64,000 nucleotides of DNA from Dicaeum eximium (GCA_013396995.1 VWZP01002206.1:163206-227205), one strand, 5' to 3'; counted from the first letter of the stretch, positions 25,091-38,913 are shown. Notes: generated from the letters alone by a model not told the origin. Translations and numbers: made by a program.

Positions 25091-28000
25091 TCTGGTTCAT
25101 TTATGTACAGGATTCTGCTTTGTCCCTAGACACCATCCCTGTTGGTTAATTTTATTTAAATGAAGTTAAATAAAAACATGCACAACGTGTTTTACTGGAC
25201 TTCCATCAAACTGCTCAACAATAGCTCCACTTACGGTGTGTACAAATATGACTTTTCCACTCTCAGAGTGAAAGTAATTTATCAACAAGTGGTCCTTGTC
25301 CCTGTACCTTGGCAAGTCTTTGTGAAATCTACTTTTTAGAGCAGGCTGTGGTTTATACAATGTGTGTCTTCGTTACAAATACGCTGTATTTTTTTAAATG
25401 TTAAGATGCAGAAGAATGAAAAGCGAGTGTGCTGTTTGGAATAATTTTTGAAGGGGAAAGCTGTCCATTGTGCAGAGACTCTTTGAAATGAATAGATCTG
25501 CATTAAATGTGTTCTTGAACTTGGTGATGGACTTTGATTCCATCCATTGTGGAGAATATTTCACCAGTGTAAGGGAAATGGTGGAAGGGGAGCTGGGTGA
25601 TTTATCCTTCCATCTCCACCTTTGTGTTTGCCAGCCAGCAGAGAGGGCATTGTTCCCCTTCCCTCTTTATTGGCTTTTTGGGACAGTCAGTGGTGGGAAC
25701 ACCCTTTGGCACACAGGAGACTTCGTTTTTCTCCAGAAGGTTTTTAATCCACATCTCCTGAAGAGTTGTTTCCCCCACACTTGCTGGTGTCTGTCCCACT
25801 GGATGCAGCACAGCCCCTTCCCAAGCAGGATCCTGCTCTCTGCACCACACACTGAATCCAAACAGCCACAGCCCGGCTGACCGATGGCAGGGACCAGGGC
25901 CAGCCCTGGGTGCGTGTCCCTGCTTGGAGTTTGAATGATGACTTTTGGTTTATACAACTGAAAGTTTTAATTTTATCTCATTAGAAATCTGAAGGGATGA
26001 GTTGGAAAATAAGACAACATAGTGTCACAGCCTCATTGTGTCTCCATGATGGGAGATTCTTCGTCTTGGAGTGGGAGTTGATGCCCCAAGTTCTCCAGAC
26101 CCTGGTGGGAGGTGCTGGGATCTCACCTGTGGTGCAGAAGAGAGGGATCCATCCATGTTCATCTCAGAGGATGGAGGCACAGACTCTCCTTGCAGTCTGT
26201 TAGGCCAGAGGATGCTCCCTAAGGCTCTGTTGGTTTAGAGCTGGGGGAAGGCAGAGCTGAGCAGGGTTTGAGGTCAGACAGTGGCACCCGCATGCTCAGA
26301 CCCTTTCCCCACTTGTCACAAAGCCCTGTCTCTCCCTGTCTCCACTAAAAGGATTTAGAGATAACTTGTCATAAGAGGAATTTTAAATCTTCTTTTGTGT
26401 CTGTTGGTATTTCCTTGGAGAGATACCTTATTTCTCAGCTGGATGAATGGCCTTTCCCAGGTATGGGTGACACTCAGCAGGCTGGAGATGCAGAGCTGCA
26501 GCATGATCCATATGTGCCAATGTGGGTGGCATTGGGAAAGCACCTGCGGCCTGGGAATGGCCATGGCCACCACAAAACCACTTGCTTTTCTGAAAACACT
26601 GAAACCCTGAGTGTTGTTATTGTTGAATTGATGCGAGCAGCCATCTGGAACCCGGAATCACTGCGGAGCAAGGAGAAACTGGGGAGGCTGCAGCACTCCA
26701 GGCAGGCAAGATGATGTCTCCAGAGTGGGCAGCCCCAGCTCAGCATTCCCTGGCTGATCTCAGGTTTTGTGTCTCAGCACTGATGTTATTTTAATACAGT
26801 TCCATGGCTGGAGTTGCTGTGATTAGCAGAGCAATTTGCAGCGCGTTCTTCAAAATTGCCAATCAGTTTGAGCCCAAAATAGACGGAAGCTGCTGCGGAA
26901 TCGACGGCTGCTGCCCAAAAAAGCCCCGAATGGTTTGTAAAGTCTGAGCAGGATTCGAGGTGCCTCTGTGACATGCAGGATCCCTAAGCTCCTGCCTTGC
27001 ACCCCTTCTAATTGCAGAGTGGAGAACAAGACTGTTGAGGCTAAAAGGGTGTTGTAGGGATTTTGTTCAATCCCTTGGAGGTGGCTGTGTCTCCTTGTGC
27101 TGCCACGGGATGCGAAGGTCACATCCTTCCCACCCCCTTTATCCCAGCAGCAGGGCTGGATTTGGGAGGTTTAGAGGTGAGGTTTAGAAGAGGAGCGACT
27201 TTCTCTTTTAGATGATAATTGTGACCCTGGTCATCCATAGCATTGACTTTGAGGGTGGAATTTGCTGGGTTTTGGCCAGCTCAGGCCAACAGCAGTGGCA
27301 GCAGCTGCTGGAACACCACAGGGTACAGATGGCACAGTGCAGCCACATCCATGTCACTCTTCCTCCCTCATGGTGTTTTTAAGGCCAAGCCAGAGCCTGT
27401 GGGCTCCATTTTCCCTTGTATTTCCCCTCTCCTTGCTGTTTGCAGGGGTCTGGGAGGAATATCAGGAATATTTTCTGTTAGGGGGATGGAGATTTTGGGT
27501 TGGGGAGCTCTGGGTGCACGTCCATCACATCCATCTTTCCCTTGGAAACTGAGGTGTGCTGCCCCTTGGGCAGACTTGTAGCCAGGACCTGTACAAGGGT
27601 GGTCATTCCTTATGTCTTGGCATGTGTTTGAGGGTCAGGGTGACACAGGTGGGTGACAGAGGGGACATAGCAAAGCCCACCCAAGGGGAAAACCTCAAGG
27701 TGCATCCTGTGTGTTATCTGGTCTTGGTTTTCCAGGGGAATTGGTACAAAACCGTGAATTCATCCTTCAGCTAGCATTTATTAATCTGTTTTTGGTTGGG
27801 TTTTGACTTTGTTGAGATCTTACTCTTTACAGTGGGAGGCTCAGAAGTATAGCCAGAAATAAGATGGGATTTGAAGTGATTTTAAGATTTTTTTTAGCTT
27901 TGTCAAAGAGAAGTTGGGGTTTTTGTTTGGTTATACTTTTTCTTAGCAGTTCCATCACTGCTCTCAATTTATCTGGGGTGCTTTGGAACTGACAATAAAG

Positions 28001-28541
28001 TGTCCTTGAGAGGCTGGGAACACATTGCTGCTGACTTCTGAGAAAGTTTTTTAAAAGCCAGGTTGTTTATTTTGAGGAGAAATGACAAAAGCCTTGTTTT
28101 GTGGAAAGCAAAGCCCTCAGCAGGGCTTAGCATGAAGAGGAGACAAGGAGAGGCCTGGAGCACCCAGCCAAGCCCAAGTTTCCCCCGTCACATCGTCCCT
28201 CGCCTCGCTCGCATTGTGAGCGCAGATTTGGATATGAGTTTTTTATTTTCACTGAAGAATTGATTTCATGGCTGCCCTAAGTGAGCAGAGCTGTGATGCA
28301 TTAACTGATGTCAGGCAGGGGATGTTTACCTATTTATCTTGGCCACGGCAGCGCCTGTAGTATTTTCTTCCTCTTTTCTCCAAGACTCATTAAACGTTAC
28401 AAACACTGCAAAGTCCTAATGAAACAATTGCATCCTCGTGGCTTGATATGCAAAGTAACACCTCCAGCAAAGGCTGATAAATGCCTGTCTTTATGATATT
28501 TTCTTCCCACTACATTCACATGGAAGGAAACATACTGACTT
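25091..28541. other. repeat-free non-coding stretch
   Basis: No CR1 or simple repeat recognised in about 3.4 kb and no supported coding frame. Possibly holds conserved regulatory sequence, but that cannot be judged without alignment. Confidence 0.5.
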
Positions 28542-28946
28542 TCTCTGCTCTGGAGCCAGCTTGGGAGAGCTGGGAGTGTTCACCTGGAGAGGAGACGGCT
28601 GCAGGGAGACCTTGGAGCCCCTTCCAGGGCCTAAAGGGGCTCCAGGAGAGCTGGAGAGGGACTGCAGACAAGGGATGGAGGGACAGGACACAGGGAATGG
28701 CTCCCACTGCCAGAGGGCAGGGATGGATGGGATAGTGGGATGGAATCCTTCCCTGTGAGGGTGCTGAGGCCCTGGCACAGGGTGCCCAGAGCAGCTGTGG
28801 CTGCCCCTGGATCCCTGGGAGTATCCAAGGCCAGGTTGGACAGGGTTTGAGAGCAGCTGGGACAGCGGGAAGTGTCTCTGCCCAGGGCAGGGGTTGGAAT
28901 GAGCTGATATTTATGATCCTTTCCAACCCAAACCATGCCTTGATTT
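28542..28946 (+). mobile_element. CR1 LINE 3' part, sense
   Basis: Same module order as the 19486 copy: TCTGCTCTGGAGCCAGC, GGCCTAAAGGGGCTCCAGG, GGTGCCCAGAGCAGCTGTGG, then a tail ending CCTTTCCAACCCAAACCATG. Confidence 0.93.
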
Positions 28947-29070
28947 GTGCTCCCCTGTGCCGTGCCTGGTGCTGCAGTGGGATGTTGGGACAGGTCCCTG
29001 GCAGCCCCAGGTTGTTCTGTGTCCTCTCCCAGCTCAGGGCTTCATCCCTCCTGGCCTGGGCAAGTGGCTG

Positions 29071-29130
29071 CTGCCTGTGTCCCTGCTGTGTCCCTGCCTG
29101 TGTCTCTGCCTGTGTCCCTGCCCGTGCCCT
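29071..29130. repeat. 12-bp tandem repeat (TGTCCCTGCC-like)
   Basis: Several imperfect copies of a unit resembling TGTCCCTGCCTG, with one shortened copy and base changes, directly left of the GC-rich patch at 29127-29202. Confidence 0.8.
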
Positions 29131-29202
29131 GTGAGGCCGTGCCAGAGCCGGCGGATCCTCCGGAGCTGCGGGGTGAGCGCCGGGGGAGTCCCGGCCGGGC
29201 TG
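29120..29202 (+). promoter_or_regulatory. small GC/CpG-rich patch; possible promoter or 5' exon
   Basis: A short block with many CpGs in an otherwise CpG-poor region, including a potential splice donor (GGGGTGAGC at about 29169-29177). It is a candidate for the undetected NEXMIF 5' non-coding exon or another promoter. The evidence is compositional only, and many such patches are not promoters. Confidence 0.2.
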
Positions 29203-32107
29203 ATTGGTGTAGCAGGGTTTGAATTCTGCACTGAATATGACTAATAATCCATGACCTGGCTGTGATTATAGATGAAAGAAAGCTGATGAAGAGACCCTGC
29301 AGTGGCACAGAAAGGAATTAGCCATTGTCTAAAGCCGGGGCAGTACCGGAGCATTTGGATTTCACATCTGAGATTCACGGGTGAATAATTCAGCACTTGA
29401 AAAAATGCTCCAGCCTCAGTGTGACATCTCCACATCTTCTTTCAGTGATATCCAAGACTTTAACTAAACACTGCTTCCCAGGGAGCTGGGGCAGCTGTCC
29501 AGATATTTTTCCTCTTAAATATCAGCATTCCAGATTGTTACCTGGATACGGATGGAGATTTGGACTGATATCTTAGGAGATGCAATCTCTCTTAATGTGG
29601 GATTTTGCCTTCAGAAATCGCCTCTGACGTTCGGCAGAACCCAAAATCTTTCCAAGTAAAATTAAGAGACGTGGCTTTAGATTTAATTGTTGTTTCCATC
29701 TAATTGTGTGATCTGCTAAGGCCTGTGGAGTAGGGATGGGGTTGTTTGGTGTGTGGAATTTTGAATAAATGAAGCTGTTCTCAAAGGCAGAATGTTGGTA
29801 GATTTCTTAACTGTGAATAGGAAAGTGGAGGAAAAGTAGGTTGTGTATAAAACAACCTTGGAAAATGGCTTGATGTTTTCTATAGGGGCCCTGTAACCCT
29901 AAAACTAAATTCAGTGCTATTAAATCTCTGCATTTGAGTGGAAAGGAAGAACCATCCAGGAATGTAATTTTAAAGTGTTCCTACAACCTCAGCTCCGCTT
30001 CCTCCAGCGTATACATTAGTATAAGTCTTTAAATAAATGATCACATATTATTCCTCAAATAATTCATCCATTTTCTGAATTATTAGCTGAAAATGGATGG
30101 TATCTTATAATTGTCATCAATTCCAACTCCTTATCGGGCCTAATAAGTTCTTTTCTCGGTGTGATAAGTGTTTTGATAATTTCCTTTTCCTACCTCCCCT
30201 GATTCCCTTTATAGTCAGAAGCATTCGTTCCTTGGGATGCACATCACGGGATGAGACTGGGAAGCTGTTTCACCTGTAAGATCTGTGGTCCAGCTGTGCC
30301 AGCTGTAGGAAACTACTCAGGAAAATAAACACAAGTCAGTAGGTACTGCATGTTTTCCCTAAGTGTAGCTCACTTTTAGGTTCACCTTGCCAGGCAGAGC
30401 CACTGCACCGAGGTGATCTCAGGGAAAAATGATGGTGATGATGATGTATTTAAGAGTTGCTACCTGCTTGTGTAATCAAAGGTTTTAAAAGCAAAACAAA
30501 ATGAGCAGAAGTAAGCCCAGCTTTGTGCTCCAGAGCTGAAAGCACAGGCATTCCTTTCCAAGCACAAGGAATGTGCAGGAATTGCATGAAGTTGGAAGTT
30601 TAAAAAGGAAATCGTATGGAAGGGCCCATCTGCTATCAATGCAGTCATTTATATGTACATAGAAAGGAAAAATCCTTATGAAACTTGAGAGTTGTTGAGG
30701 AATATTCAAAGGATCTGGCTAGGAACTTGGATGTAATGTCTAAGGGGATTTTGTCTGCTACATCCCTGTGGAATATCACCCTTTTTTGGGGGGATTTCTC
30801 ACCGTTGCCTCTTTTCTGGCAATCTTTAGTTTCTTGAAGCTGATGGCCTGGAATTTAGCACATGGCATGGCCCTGCTCATAGGAACAAGATGAGCTTTGA
30901 AGTCCTTTCCAACCCAAACAATTCTGGGATTCCATGTCCCATAGTAAGGGAATGGCAGCTCCCTGAACCAGTTCTTTGTGTAAAACATGGGAGGAATGAG
31001 CCCTTCCTCCCCTTGCTCCATCTTAATTCCTTCCTGTGCCTAAGCCAAGCACTCCATTGTTTGGTTTCCTATCTATGCTTTTATGAAAATTATGTGTACT
31101 TTAGAAATTAGCACTTTTTATCCAGAGTCCACATTGGCTAATTGCTAATAAGAGACAAACAAGATTTGTTAAAATTTCTTTTTCTCCTATAAAATTTCTA
31201 ATTTGAGGATATTAGAAAAGAGAAATGTTTACCCCACTAGGGTTACTGCAAATATCCTGATGAGTTTTCACATCCTCCTCCGGCACCAGCCTAATTACCC
31301 TCCTTAGTCCAAACTTTAACATATTACAAATTCGTACAGAAAAAAAAATTTCCTCTTTTCCTCCTTTTTTTAAACCTGGTGTTCTTTTTTTAACAGGGAA
31401 AAGAAGAGAATATTTCCCATAAGGAAAGAGGCAATGGCAAAATTTAGGACTGAGACTTTTCTTCAGCATATCCCTGTGAAATCCAACTCTTTGTGCTGTT
31501 TTGGCTCTGCATTAATCCATACCCCTAAACAAAATTTTACACACCCTTCTTCAGCTGAGTTATTTCATAATACCCAGTGTGTGAGGGACTCTGGGATGTT
31601 TCTTCATCAGCTTCTGTAATCTTAATGCACTTGACCTTGGCCTCTCCTGTTTCCTGATGAGGTTCACAGGAAGAGTTTGTTAAGCTTTTTCAGACACTGG
31701 TTTGTCAATGGATCCATAAATACAGCAGCAGAAATAGAACCTGGGTAATAAGTTCATTTAAATGAAGCAATTCTGCCCATCAAGAAATCTCCATCCCAAA
31801 CTGTTCTTTATTGGCTTTTGTTTTTTACAGCAGACTGATGTATAATTAGCTTTGGAGAGTCCTCGTGTTTTTGTGAGGTTAATACCCCAAGATCCTGCTG
31901 AATTTTCAACCTTTGCAGATTTATGAGAGTTGGAGTTTTTAATCATTCCACTCTAATTTTCTCAGAAATCCAAGCCCTTAACATTTCTGATTTTACTTAA
32001 CTTTATATCCAGAGATGGAGTGAAAATGACATGTTTGGAATACAGTTGCTTTTAAGGAAGAAAGGCAAAAAGCAACATCAGGGGCTGTCTTTGGGCATCT
32101 TTGCTGC
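29203..32107. other. mostly repeat-free non-coding stretch
   Basis: AT-rich, with only the CR1 tip at 30889; no supported gene. Confidence 0.5.
30889..30938 (+). mobile_element. short CR1 LINE 3' tip, sense
   Basis: About 50 bases matching the CR1 terminus (GTCCTTTCCAACCCAAACAA then TTCTGGGATTCCATG). Confidence 0.7.
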
Positions 32108-32418
32108 TTAAAGGGAGCTTTGAAAAAAGATGGAGAGAGGCTTTCCAGACAGGCAGACAGGACAAGGAGAGATTAAATTGCCAGAGGGGAGATTCAGATT
32201 AGGAATGAAGAGGTAAAACTTCCCTGTGAGGGTGGGCAGGCCCTGGCACAGGGTGCCCAGAGCCGCTGTGGCTGCCCCTGGATCCCTGGCAGTGCCCAAG
32301 GCCAGGTTGGACACTGGGGTTTGGAGCAGCCTGGGACAGTGGGAGGTGTCGCTGCCATGGCAGGGGCTGAGATGGGCTTTAAGGTCTTTTCCAATCCAAG
32401 CCATTCTGTGATTCTATT
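32108..32418 (+). mobile_element. CR1 LINE 3' part, sense
   Basis: Starts with a degraded GATGGAGAGAGGCTT segment, continues through CTGTGAGGGTGGGCAGGCCC and GGTGCCCAGAGCCGCTGTGG, and ends TCCAAGCCATTCTGTGATTC. Confidence 0.92.
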
Positions 32419-35400
32419 AATTAGAAATGTTCTTACTTCTGGCCATCACAGCTAAACCAAAGTTTGTGTTCTTACTCATTTTCAGGAGATGAAAATCACT
32501 TGCCAGTACTTTTCAAAACTGTGCAGCTGCTGACACTAATTATTGCTTCATTTCCTTCCACTTCTATAAAATATGAGAGGATGACCAAAAAAAAAACCCC
32601 AGCAACTCTTTTTAATCATCCTCCCTTGCTCTTGGCAGGCAGGAATTCTCTTTATGCTTCTTGTCCTCCAAATGAGGTGCACTCATTGAAACCCTCATGA
32701 GGTCCACCCGGGCTCCTGCATTTCCTCACCCTCATTATTCCCAGGGGAATATTTACGCAGACCCATGTGCAAATTCATCCCACATTTGGTAAAAGGAGAT
32801 ATTTAATTCTTCCTTACTTGAATCATCAAGGTTTTTCAGGTTCTTGATCCCTGTCTGTGGGGACGTGGAGTGGAGCTGTGCTCATCTGAGGCCAACAACC
32901 TTTGTTTGTGGCCCTGCACCATCCTTTTCCCTCCCATTTTCTCAGTCTCTCTGTTCTCCATTTCCCCAAGAGCTTCCTCTTCTCTCCAGTGTTTCTTCCC
33001 TGACTCTTCCCTTTCTTGCTTTGCGTTTTGGAGCTCTCCTCTCTGGGGCTTGCCAGCTCTGCCTCCCTAACCCAGGACAGTATTATGCTGAAACCCTGCA
33101 CATTTCAGATGTTCCCTCATGCGTTTCAGCTCCTCCAGGATTTTAATTGCCACCTTTTTCCCTTTGTGATACGCTGCTGCTCTTGATGTCTGAGAATACA
33201 TTTACAGAGAAAGCTCCTTTGGTATTTAACATGTGCTTTGTCAGGAAGGCTGTAATTTTGTTCACTTCCTTCCTTTTGCCTTAAAGTTGTTTGTGACAGG
33301 TCTTGAAACACTCACACCTTATGTCCTCCCCGAGTAAGGTCAGAAACTGTCATTTATTTGAGAGCTGGCTTTAAATAGCCTGATCTTAATATCATACCTG
33401 GGGGTCTGCTGGAGTTGGGGCTTGGGCTCTGCAGTAATTGTTGCATCTGCTTTCAGCTGAGGAAAAGTGGAGGCTTGCTATGAATATTAACAACTCATCC
33501 ATCCTTTACACCTTCTGGGAGCACACCAATTCTGAAATTGTTTCCTCTTCTCATGGTTTTTGTGTTCTCCATTTTCTCTGCAACCTCCTTTTTCTATAAT
33601 AAGCTTTATTCCCCCCCCAGATTTATTCCTAGTTGGAGGCTTTTATCTGTATTTATACCTGAACCTATTCTCAGCTAACGCTGGCTCTATCAGGCCTTAC
33701 CTTCTTGTAGGGTTTTAGATGTCTCACTGCTGGGATTGACCCACAAAACTCTCCTTTGTTTCCTATTTCTCCTTCACTTGGGCTTTTCTCCAGTGTAGTC
33801 ACTATGACTGATAGGAAAAGCCCAGGGAACTGCTGGAAGATGCAATTTCCTTGTGGGATTTTTCTGGGAAAATAGCTTTGAAACCAGAACCCTCAAGTCC
33901 AACATCCCTTCCATGGACTGGGGCAGCACTTGGTGGTGGGAGGATGGTCTCACACTGTGCCTTTCCTTAGGCACTTCACCTTTCTGACCCTGTCAGATCT
34001 GGAAACCTCAGGTACTCTGCATTTTTTCCTTATCATCAGCAAAACTCAGAGACCCTTGGCCTAGGTAGAAATGCAAATTCATGGAAACAGAGCTGTACTC
34101 AGAGAGGTGCTGTTACTATTAAAATACACCCTCTTTTGCTGGCAAGTGAAAATTTTGAGCACTTCATCCCCCAGTTATGAAAGCATAGTAAAAAAACAAG
34201 GATCAAATGGCATCCCTGGAATGAAAAGGATCAGGGAATTTCAGAATCTGGTAGGAAAACAGCATCCTTCAGGTCACTGAACAACCAGCGTGGCATTGCT
34301 GTGGCTTCTGGTGCTGCCTCGCCACAATTTCTCCATGGGAAGTTCTGTCCTGTGTCCTGCTGTGGGACTAGAGAAGAAAAAAAAAGGGGGGAAGAACCTA
34401 AGAAAAAAACAGGCAAGCAGAAAACCACGTGGCTCTTGTCCTCTCCAGAGGTCCAGCTGCCTGTGTCAGCCCAGGAGGAGGAGTGTGAGATGTCCTTGCT
34501 GCTGAGGGGAGCTGGGTGCTCAGGGATGGAGCCTGGAGGGGACAGACAGGTGGCTCAGCATTTTGGAGAGAGCCTGGGTTCTGTTCCCAGCCAGTTCCTG
34601 GCCCTGAACTCTGCTCTGAGCTTCTGCAGCAGTTGCTGGGGTCCTCCAGGGGCAGGAGCCGTGGTTAGGAGGGGCATGGTGTGTTCAGCATCTCCCATCC
34701 ACAGGCAGAGTGAATCCTCTCCTACTATTACTCCACTGACTGTAAATATCTCGGAGACATTTACATGGTATTTCTTTTTAAGTATATAATGTTTTCATTC
34801 AAAAGTATCACAATTCTTAAAAGACCTGTCAGAGGCTCTGACATGTAATTAATTTCTCTAAAGCTCTTTTTTTGAAAGATACAACTGCATATATAGAACA
34901 CCTGCACTTATTCACAATTCTGCAGGAAAAACAGCCACAGCTTCTTCTTTTTTGCTTTCTTCCCCCACTTCTCCATAAAAAGATTCTCCTCCACTTTGGA
35001 TACTCCCTCTCCATCTACCCTCATGAGCAACAACACTCAGGATGTGGAAGCTGGGTGTAAATAGGAGCTGGCATGTTGGGTTTTGTCTGGCTGTGAGTGA
35101 CTTTTTGTTTATTCACCTTGAAGATGAAACACTCTTGCAACTTTAATTCCAGAGCAGCCATCACCAGCTCAGAATCTTGTCCACCCCATAGAATTCCCCT
35201 GTGTGCATCTGGGCTTTCAGTCAGGCTCATGGGCTGTTTCTTATTTTTACCTGGGAGATTTTTTTTCCCTCCTCTGCCTGGGCAGAGAGTATTGAGCTCT
35301 ATGGTGTAATGGTGGTACCCAGGAAATACCCAGGAATTTCCAGAACAATAATCTGGTTTTACTCCTAGGAACTGGTGAAGGGACATTCCACCAGGATCTT

Positions 35401-37066
35401 GCTCTGTGTTGGGAGCAGAGGGAGCTGGTGGAGCCTTAGCTGGGACATCATTTTCCAACCAGTCCAGCAACACTCAACACCCATAAAACTTCTTGAGTGT
35501 CTCAGGAGGTTTTTTTAAAGAGAACAAAAGTGTCTTTCGGGTTTCTTGGCCCTCCGGGCTGAAGAACCTGCTCGAAGGCAGCAGGAGGTTTGTGGCAGAG
35601 GGTCCATTGTGGTGCTGTGTTTGTGTTCTCCTGATGTGTGCATGTGGGCTGGTCAGTAACAGGTTTTGTGTGGCCCTGTTAGCACTAGAAATAGGAAAAC
35701 TGTCAGGAATTGTGAGGAATAGGGAATTTCCTCAGCTGTGATGCTGAGGGTTTTTAGAGGCACTTGCAGTCTCTGACCTGACCTGAGCCATAGGGCAGAA
35801 AGGGGTTTCTCAGGTCACTGAGCCCTGTGTATTGCTACCACAGCTCTGCATCCTGGCCTTCTGTCCATTAATTTGTCCATCTTGGGCTTAAAACTAGTTG
35901 AATTATTGTTCAGCTCCACTGCGTGCTTCCTATTGCTTTTCCCCATCCATCTCCTTGCTAGCGAGTGACTTTGTGTGGTGCCAGCTGTGATCTTAGCAGG
36001 CCGGTGCCCTGAAGTCCGTGGTGCAATCAGCAAAAGTGCTGCTGAATTCTTGCCTGTGACTGAACGTGCTGTGCCTGTCCTTGAAGCACAGACAGCCCTG
36101 CTGTGCTCCTGTCCTCCTCCTCCAGAGGCTGCAGTTCCTCCGACCCCACGGCTTTGCCCGTCGCCTTCCGCCCACCATCCTCTTCCTCCATCCACTCTAG
36201 CTCCAGTCAAGTTCATAAACTTGGAGCTGGTGCCTCATTTTCTTCCTGCCAGCTCTTCATAATAGCGTGACCCCAGCCGTGCCTCTCTTCAATGGCCTGA
36301 CACCATCTGAAATCTATATTCTCTCCCTTTCATACCTCAGTCTGCAGATGACTCTTGTGTTCTGTGCTCTCCTGCTACCCAGTGTATTCTCTGCACACCG
36401 CCTTTATCCCCTAGACCTCTCCTGGTTTAGTTTTTCTTGCCTGGGACCAGCTGTTCTTCTCCTCTTTGTTATCCCCAGCCTTCTGTTCCTTCCTGTTCTG
36501 CATCACGTCCAACCCTTTTGTCAGCTTTTCTTTCTCAGCTGCTGCTGTTTCTGCCCGCCCCTTTTGGGGTCTCACCTTTCCTGGTCACACTGGTCCCAAA
36601 GGTCCCCTTGTTCAGCAGGTCTCAGCAAACTTGGATTGTCTGTCCCATTTGTTCTTCATGTCTGTCTGAGCCTGTGGGGACATGGCCCAGCTGGACCCTT
36701 CTCAGTTCTTTCCAGCTGGTTTCTGGAGCTCAGCTCTGCTCTCTGGGTCAGGGAGGAAAAAGAGTTGTCCCCAAGCAGATCCCCTTTGTTGTTGCATTTC
36801 ATTGTCTTCATTGTCTTCTCCAGCCTCTGGATCTCATCCCCTGGGAACATCCCTGGTGTGCTTCCCTCCCCCTTGTGCACACACATCCCAAAAAATCATC
36901 CTACTATGAGATTAAAGGTCTGTAAGCTCTCCCTTGGTGCCTTTTGCTTGGCTGCCTGTGTGCTCATTGCTTGCCCCCCTGTCTGGTCCCTGCACTCTCC
37001 ATGAAGGTTGGCCCTTGAGTATCCAGCAGAATAAAGGAAAAATGGATTCCTTCCCCATAGACCCGG
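32419..37066. other. non-coding, includes an unsupported 245-codon frame
   Basis: A pyrimidine-rich segment at about 36270-37000 stays open for 245 codons on the plus strand, but its product is a biased Leu/Phe/Ser/Pro sequence with no family resemblance. Nothing else recognised. Confidence 0.5.
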
Positions 37067-37166
37067 GATGGAGCACCCTGGGACAGTGGGAGGTGTCCCT
37101 GCCCATGGCAGGGGGTGGCACTGGATGGGCTTTAATGTTCCTTCCCACCCAAACCATCCTGTGACA
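37067..37166 (+). mobile_element. short CR1 LINE 3' fragment, sense
   Basis: Carries the GGACAGTGGGAGGTGTCCCT and GCCCATGGCAGGGGGTGGCA modules and a CCACCCAAACCATCCTGTGA end. Confidence 0.9.
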
Positions 37167-38913
37167 CCTCAGCCCCCTCCCCAGCAGCCACACTGGCCCA
37201 TGTGTGGAGCCAGTGGTGGTTCTCTGGTCTCCTTAGACCCCTCTAGTTCTCCCGAGGCTGACAATATTTTATTAATATTTTCATTAATAGATATTCTAAA
37301 AACTTAATTTATTAATACTTCTATTAATTAAGGTACATTTAACAAGCAGGAGATATTATCAAGGAGACATGAAGCTGCAGCCTGTCAGTGGCAGATGCAG
37401 AGCACCTTCCACACTCAGACATTAATCTCCTTCATGGAAAAATAACTCTGATCTCTGCTCTGGCTTTTGGAGTGTCTCCTGCTCCAGCATGTCAGTGATG
37501 AAAGGCCACAGAGGGAGCTCAGGGTGTGGGGAGGGTGCTGGCAGCAGAGGGGTCTTACACAGCAAACTGCTGGCGTTGGAGAGCTTTGAGATGGGGATTT
37601 GCATCAAAGGAAAACTCCCGGGGTTAGTTAAATATTCCTCTAAATATGCAAAGGAATGGAGTTACTGATGCTTGTTATTCTTATCTTCCTCTCGGTGTCA
37701 CAACATCTTTAAGTTGGGTGAAGGTTTCACTTACTAAGGCAGTTGTAAAGATTTCACGTTAATTAAGAGGACTCCACTGCAAATCTGAATATGAATGAAG
37801 TTTGGCTGCTGAACCCCAGGGCAGCGAGTGCTGTGGGAACAGCAGACACTGAAATATGTTGATGTGAAAAGTAAAAAGCCAAACAAAAAACCTCAAACCC
37901 AGAAAAACACCTAAACCAATGCTGCAATCTACTACCTGTTCTGTGAGAGAGAAAAAATTGATTTTGAGTTGCCAGAAGGGCATAAAATAGGTTCTGACTT
38001 GAATTTGCAGTCAAAGAAGTGAAATTCTGTCAATCAGGAGCACTGATGAGGGTTCTCCAGTGCCACTCCTGCCTGGGTTTCAGCCACATCACTCTGTTGC
38101 TCCTGCTCCCTCTCCATAGGCAGGTGGTGGCTTTGAAGGTGGGGGCAGCTCAGTGGAGGAAGGGAGAAGGTCTGGGCTGGATCCTCATCCCAGGTTCTTT
38201 GCTCTGGGAAGCCCCACCAAGCCCAGTCAGCCTCATCACTCACTGGAGGTGGAGCTTCACCCCGTGGGGACCCTGGGGGTGGGGGCAGTCTTAGGGTCTG
38301 GGGAATGAGGCTTCCAAGGGCAGAGCTCTCCTGGTGAACAGTGAGACTGGAGGTACTTTTCCACAAAAAAACTGCTTTTTGGGGAAGTTTTTCGTACCTG
38401 CCAGTGCTTGGAAGGACAGTGGTGATGGACAGGCTGATGGTGAGGGTGAGCAGCTGTCACTCCAATATCTGTATTTTTTTCCAGCTCCATCATAGAGTTG
38501 CTGTTGATGAACTGGGATGAATCCTTTCTTTCATATCTCCACTGATCCATCTGGAGATGGATGGGCTTTCCTGGCTGGACATGACTAATGTGCCTTTGCA
38601 CAGGAATTTTGGGTGATGTGGAGGGTCCTGCAGAGGTGCTGAGCACCCTTCCACCTCCCAGGGCAGGCCTTTGGGGAAGGAAATGCTGATAACACAACAT
38701 TTTCACCTTGCTGCAAATACATGGGACTTGGCTTTTGGAGTGGAAAATGACAAGCTGAGAGCCTAAATAAATTGGATTTGTCCTCTTAAGGAGGATGCAG
38801 GCAGTGTGTGAGGCTGTGTGGGGGTGTTTTATTGTTGTTATTTTTTATTCACGGTTCCTTGAGCTGATCCTGGGGATTGCACTGACTGTGGTTGTGTTTC
38901 TGGAAATGTGCAG
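37167..38913. other. non-coding sequence left of the first NEXMIF coding exon
   Basis: Likely the end of NEXMIF intron 1. No repeat recognised; a pyrimidine-rich alternative acceptor lies near 38790. Confidence 0.5.
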
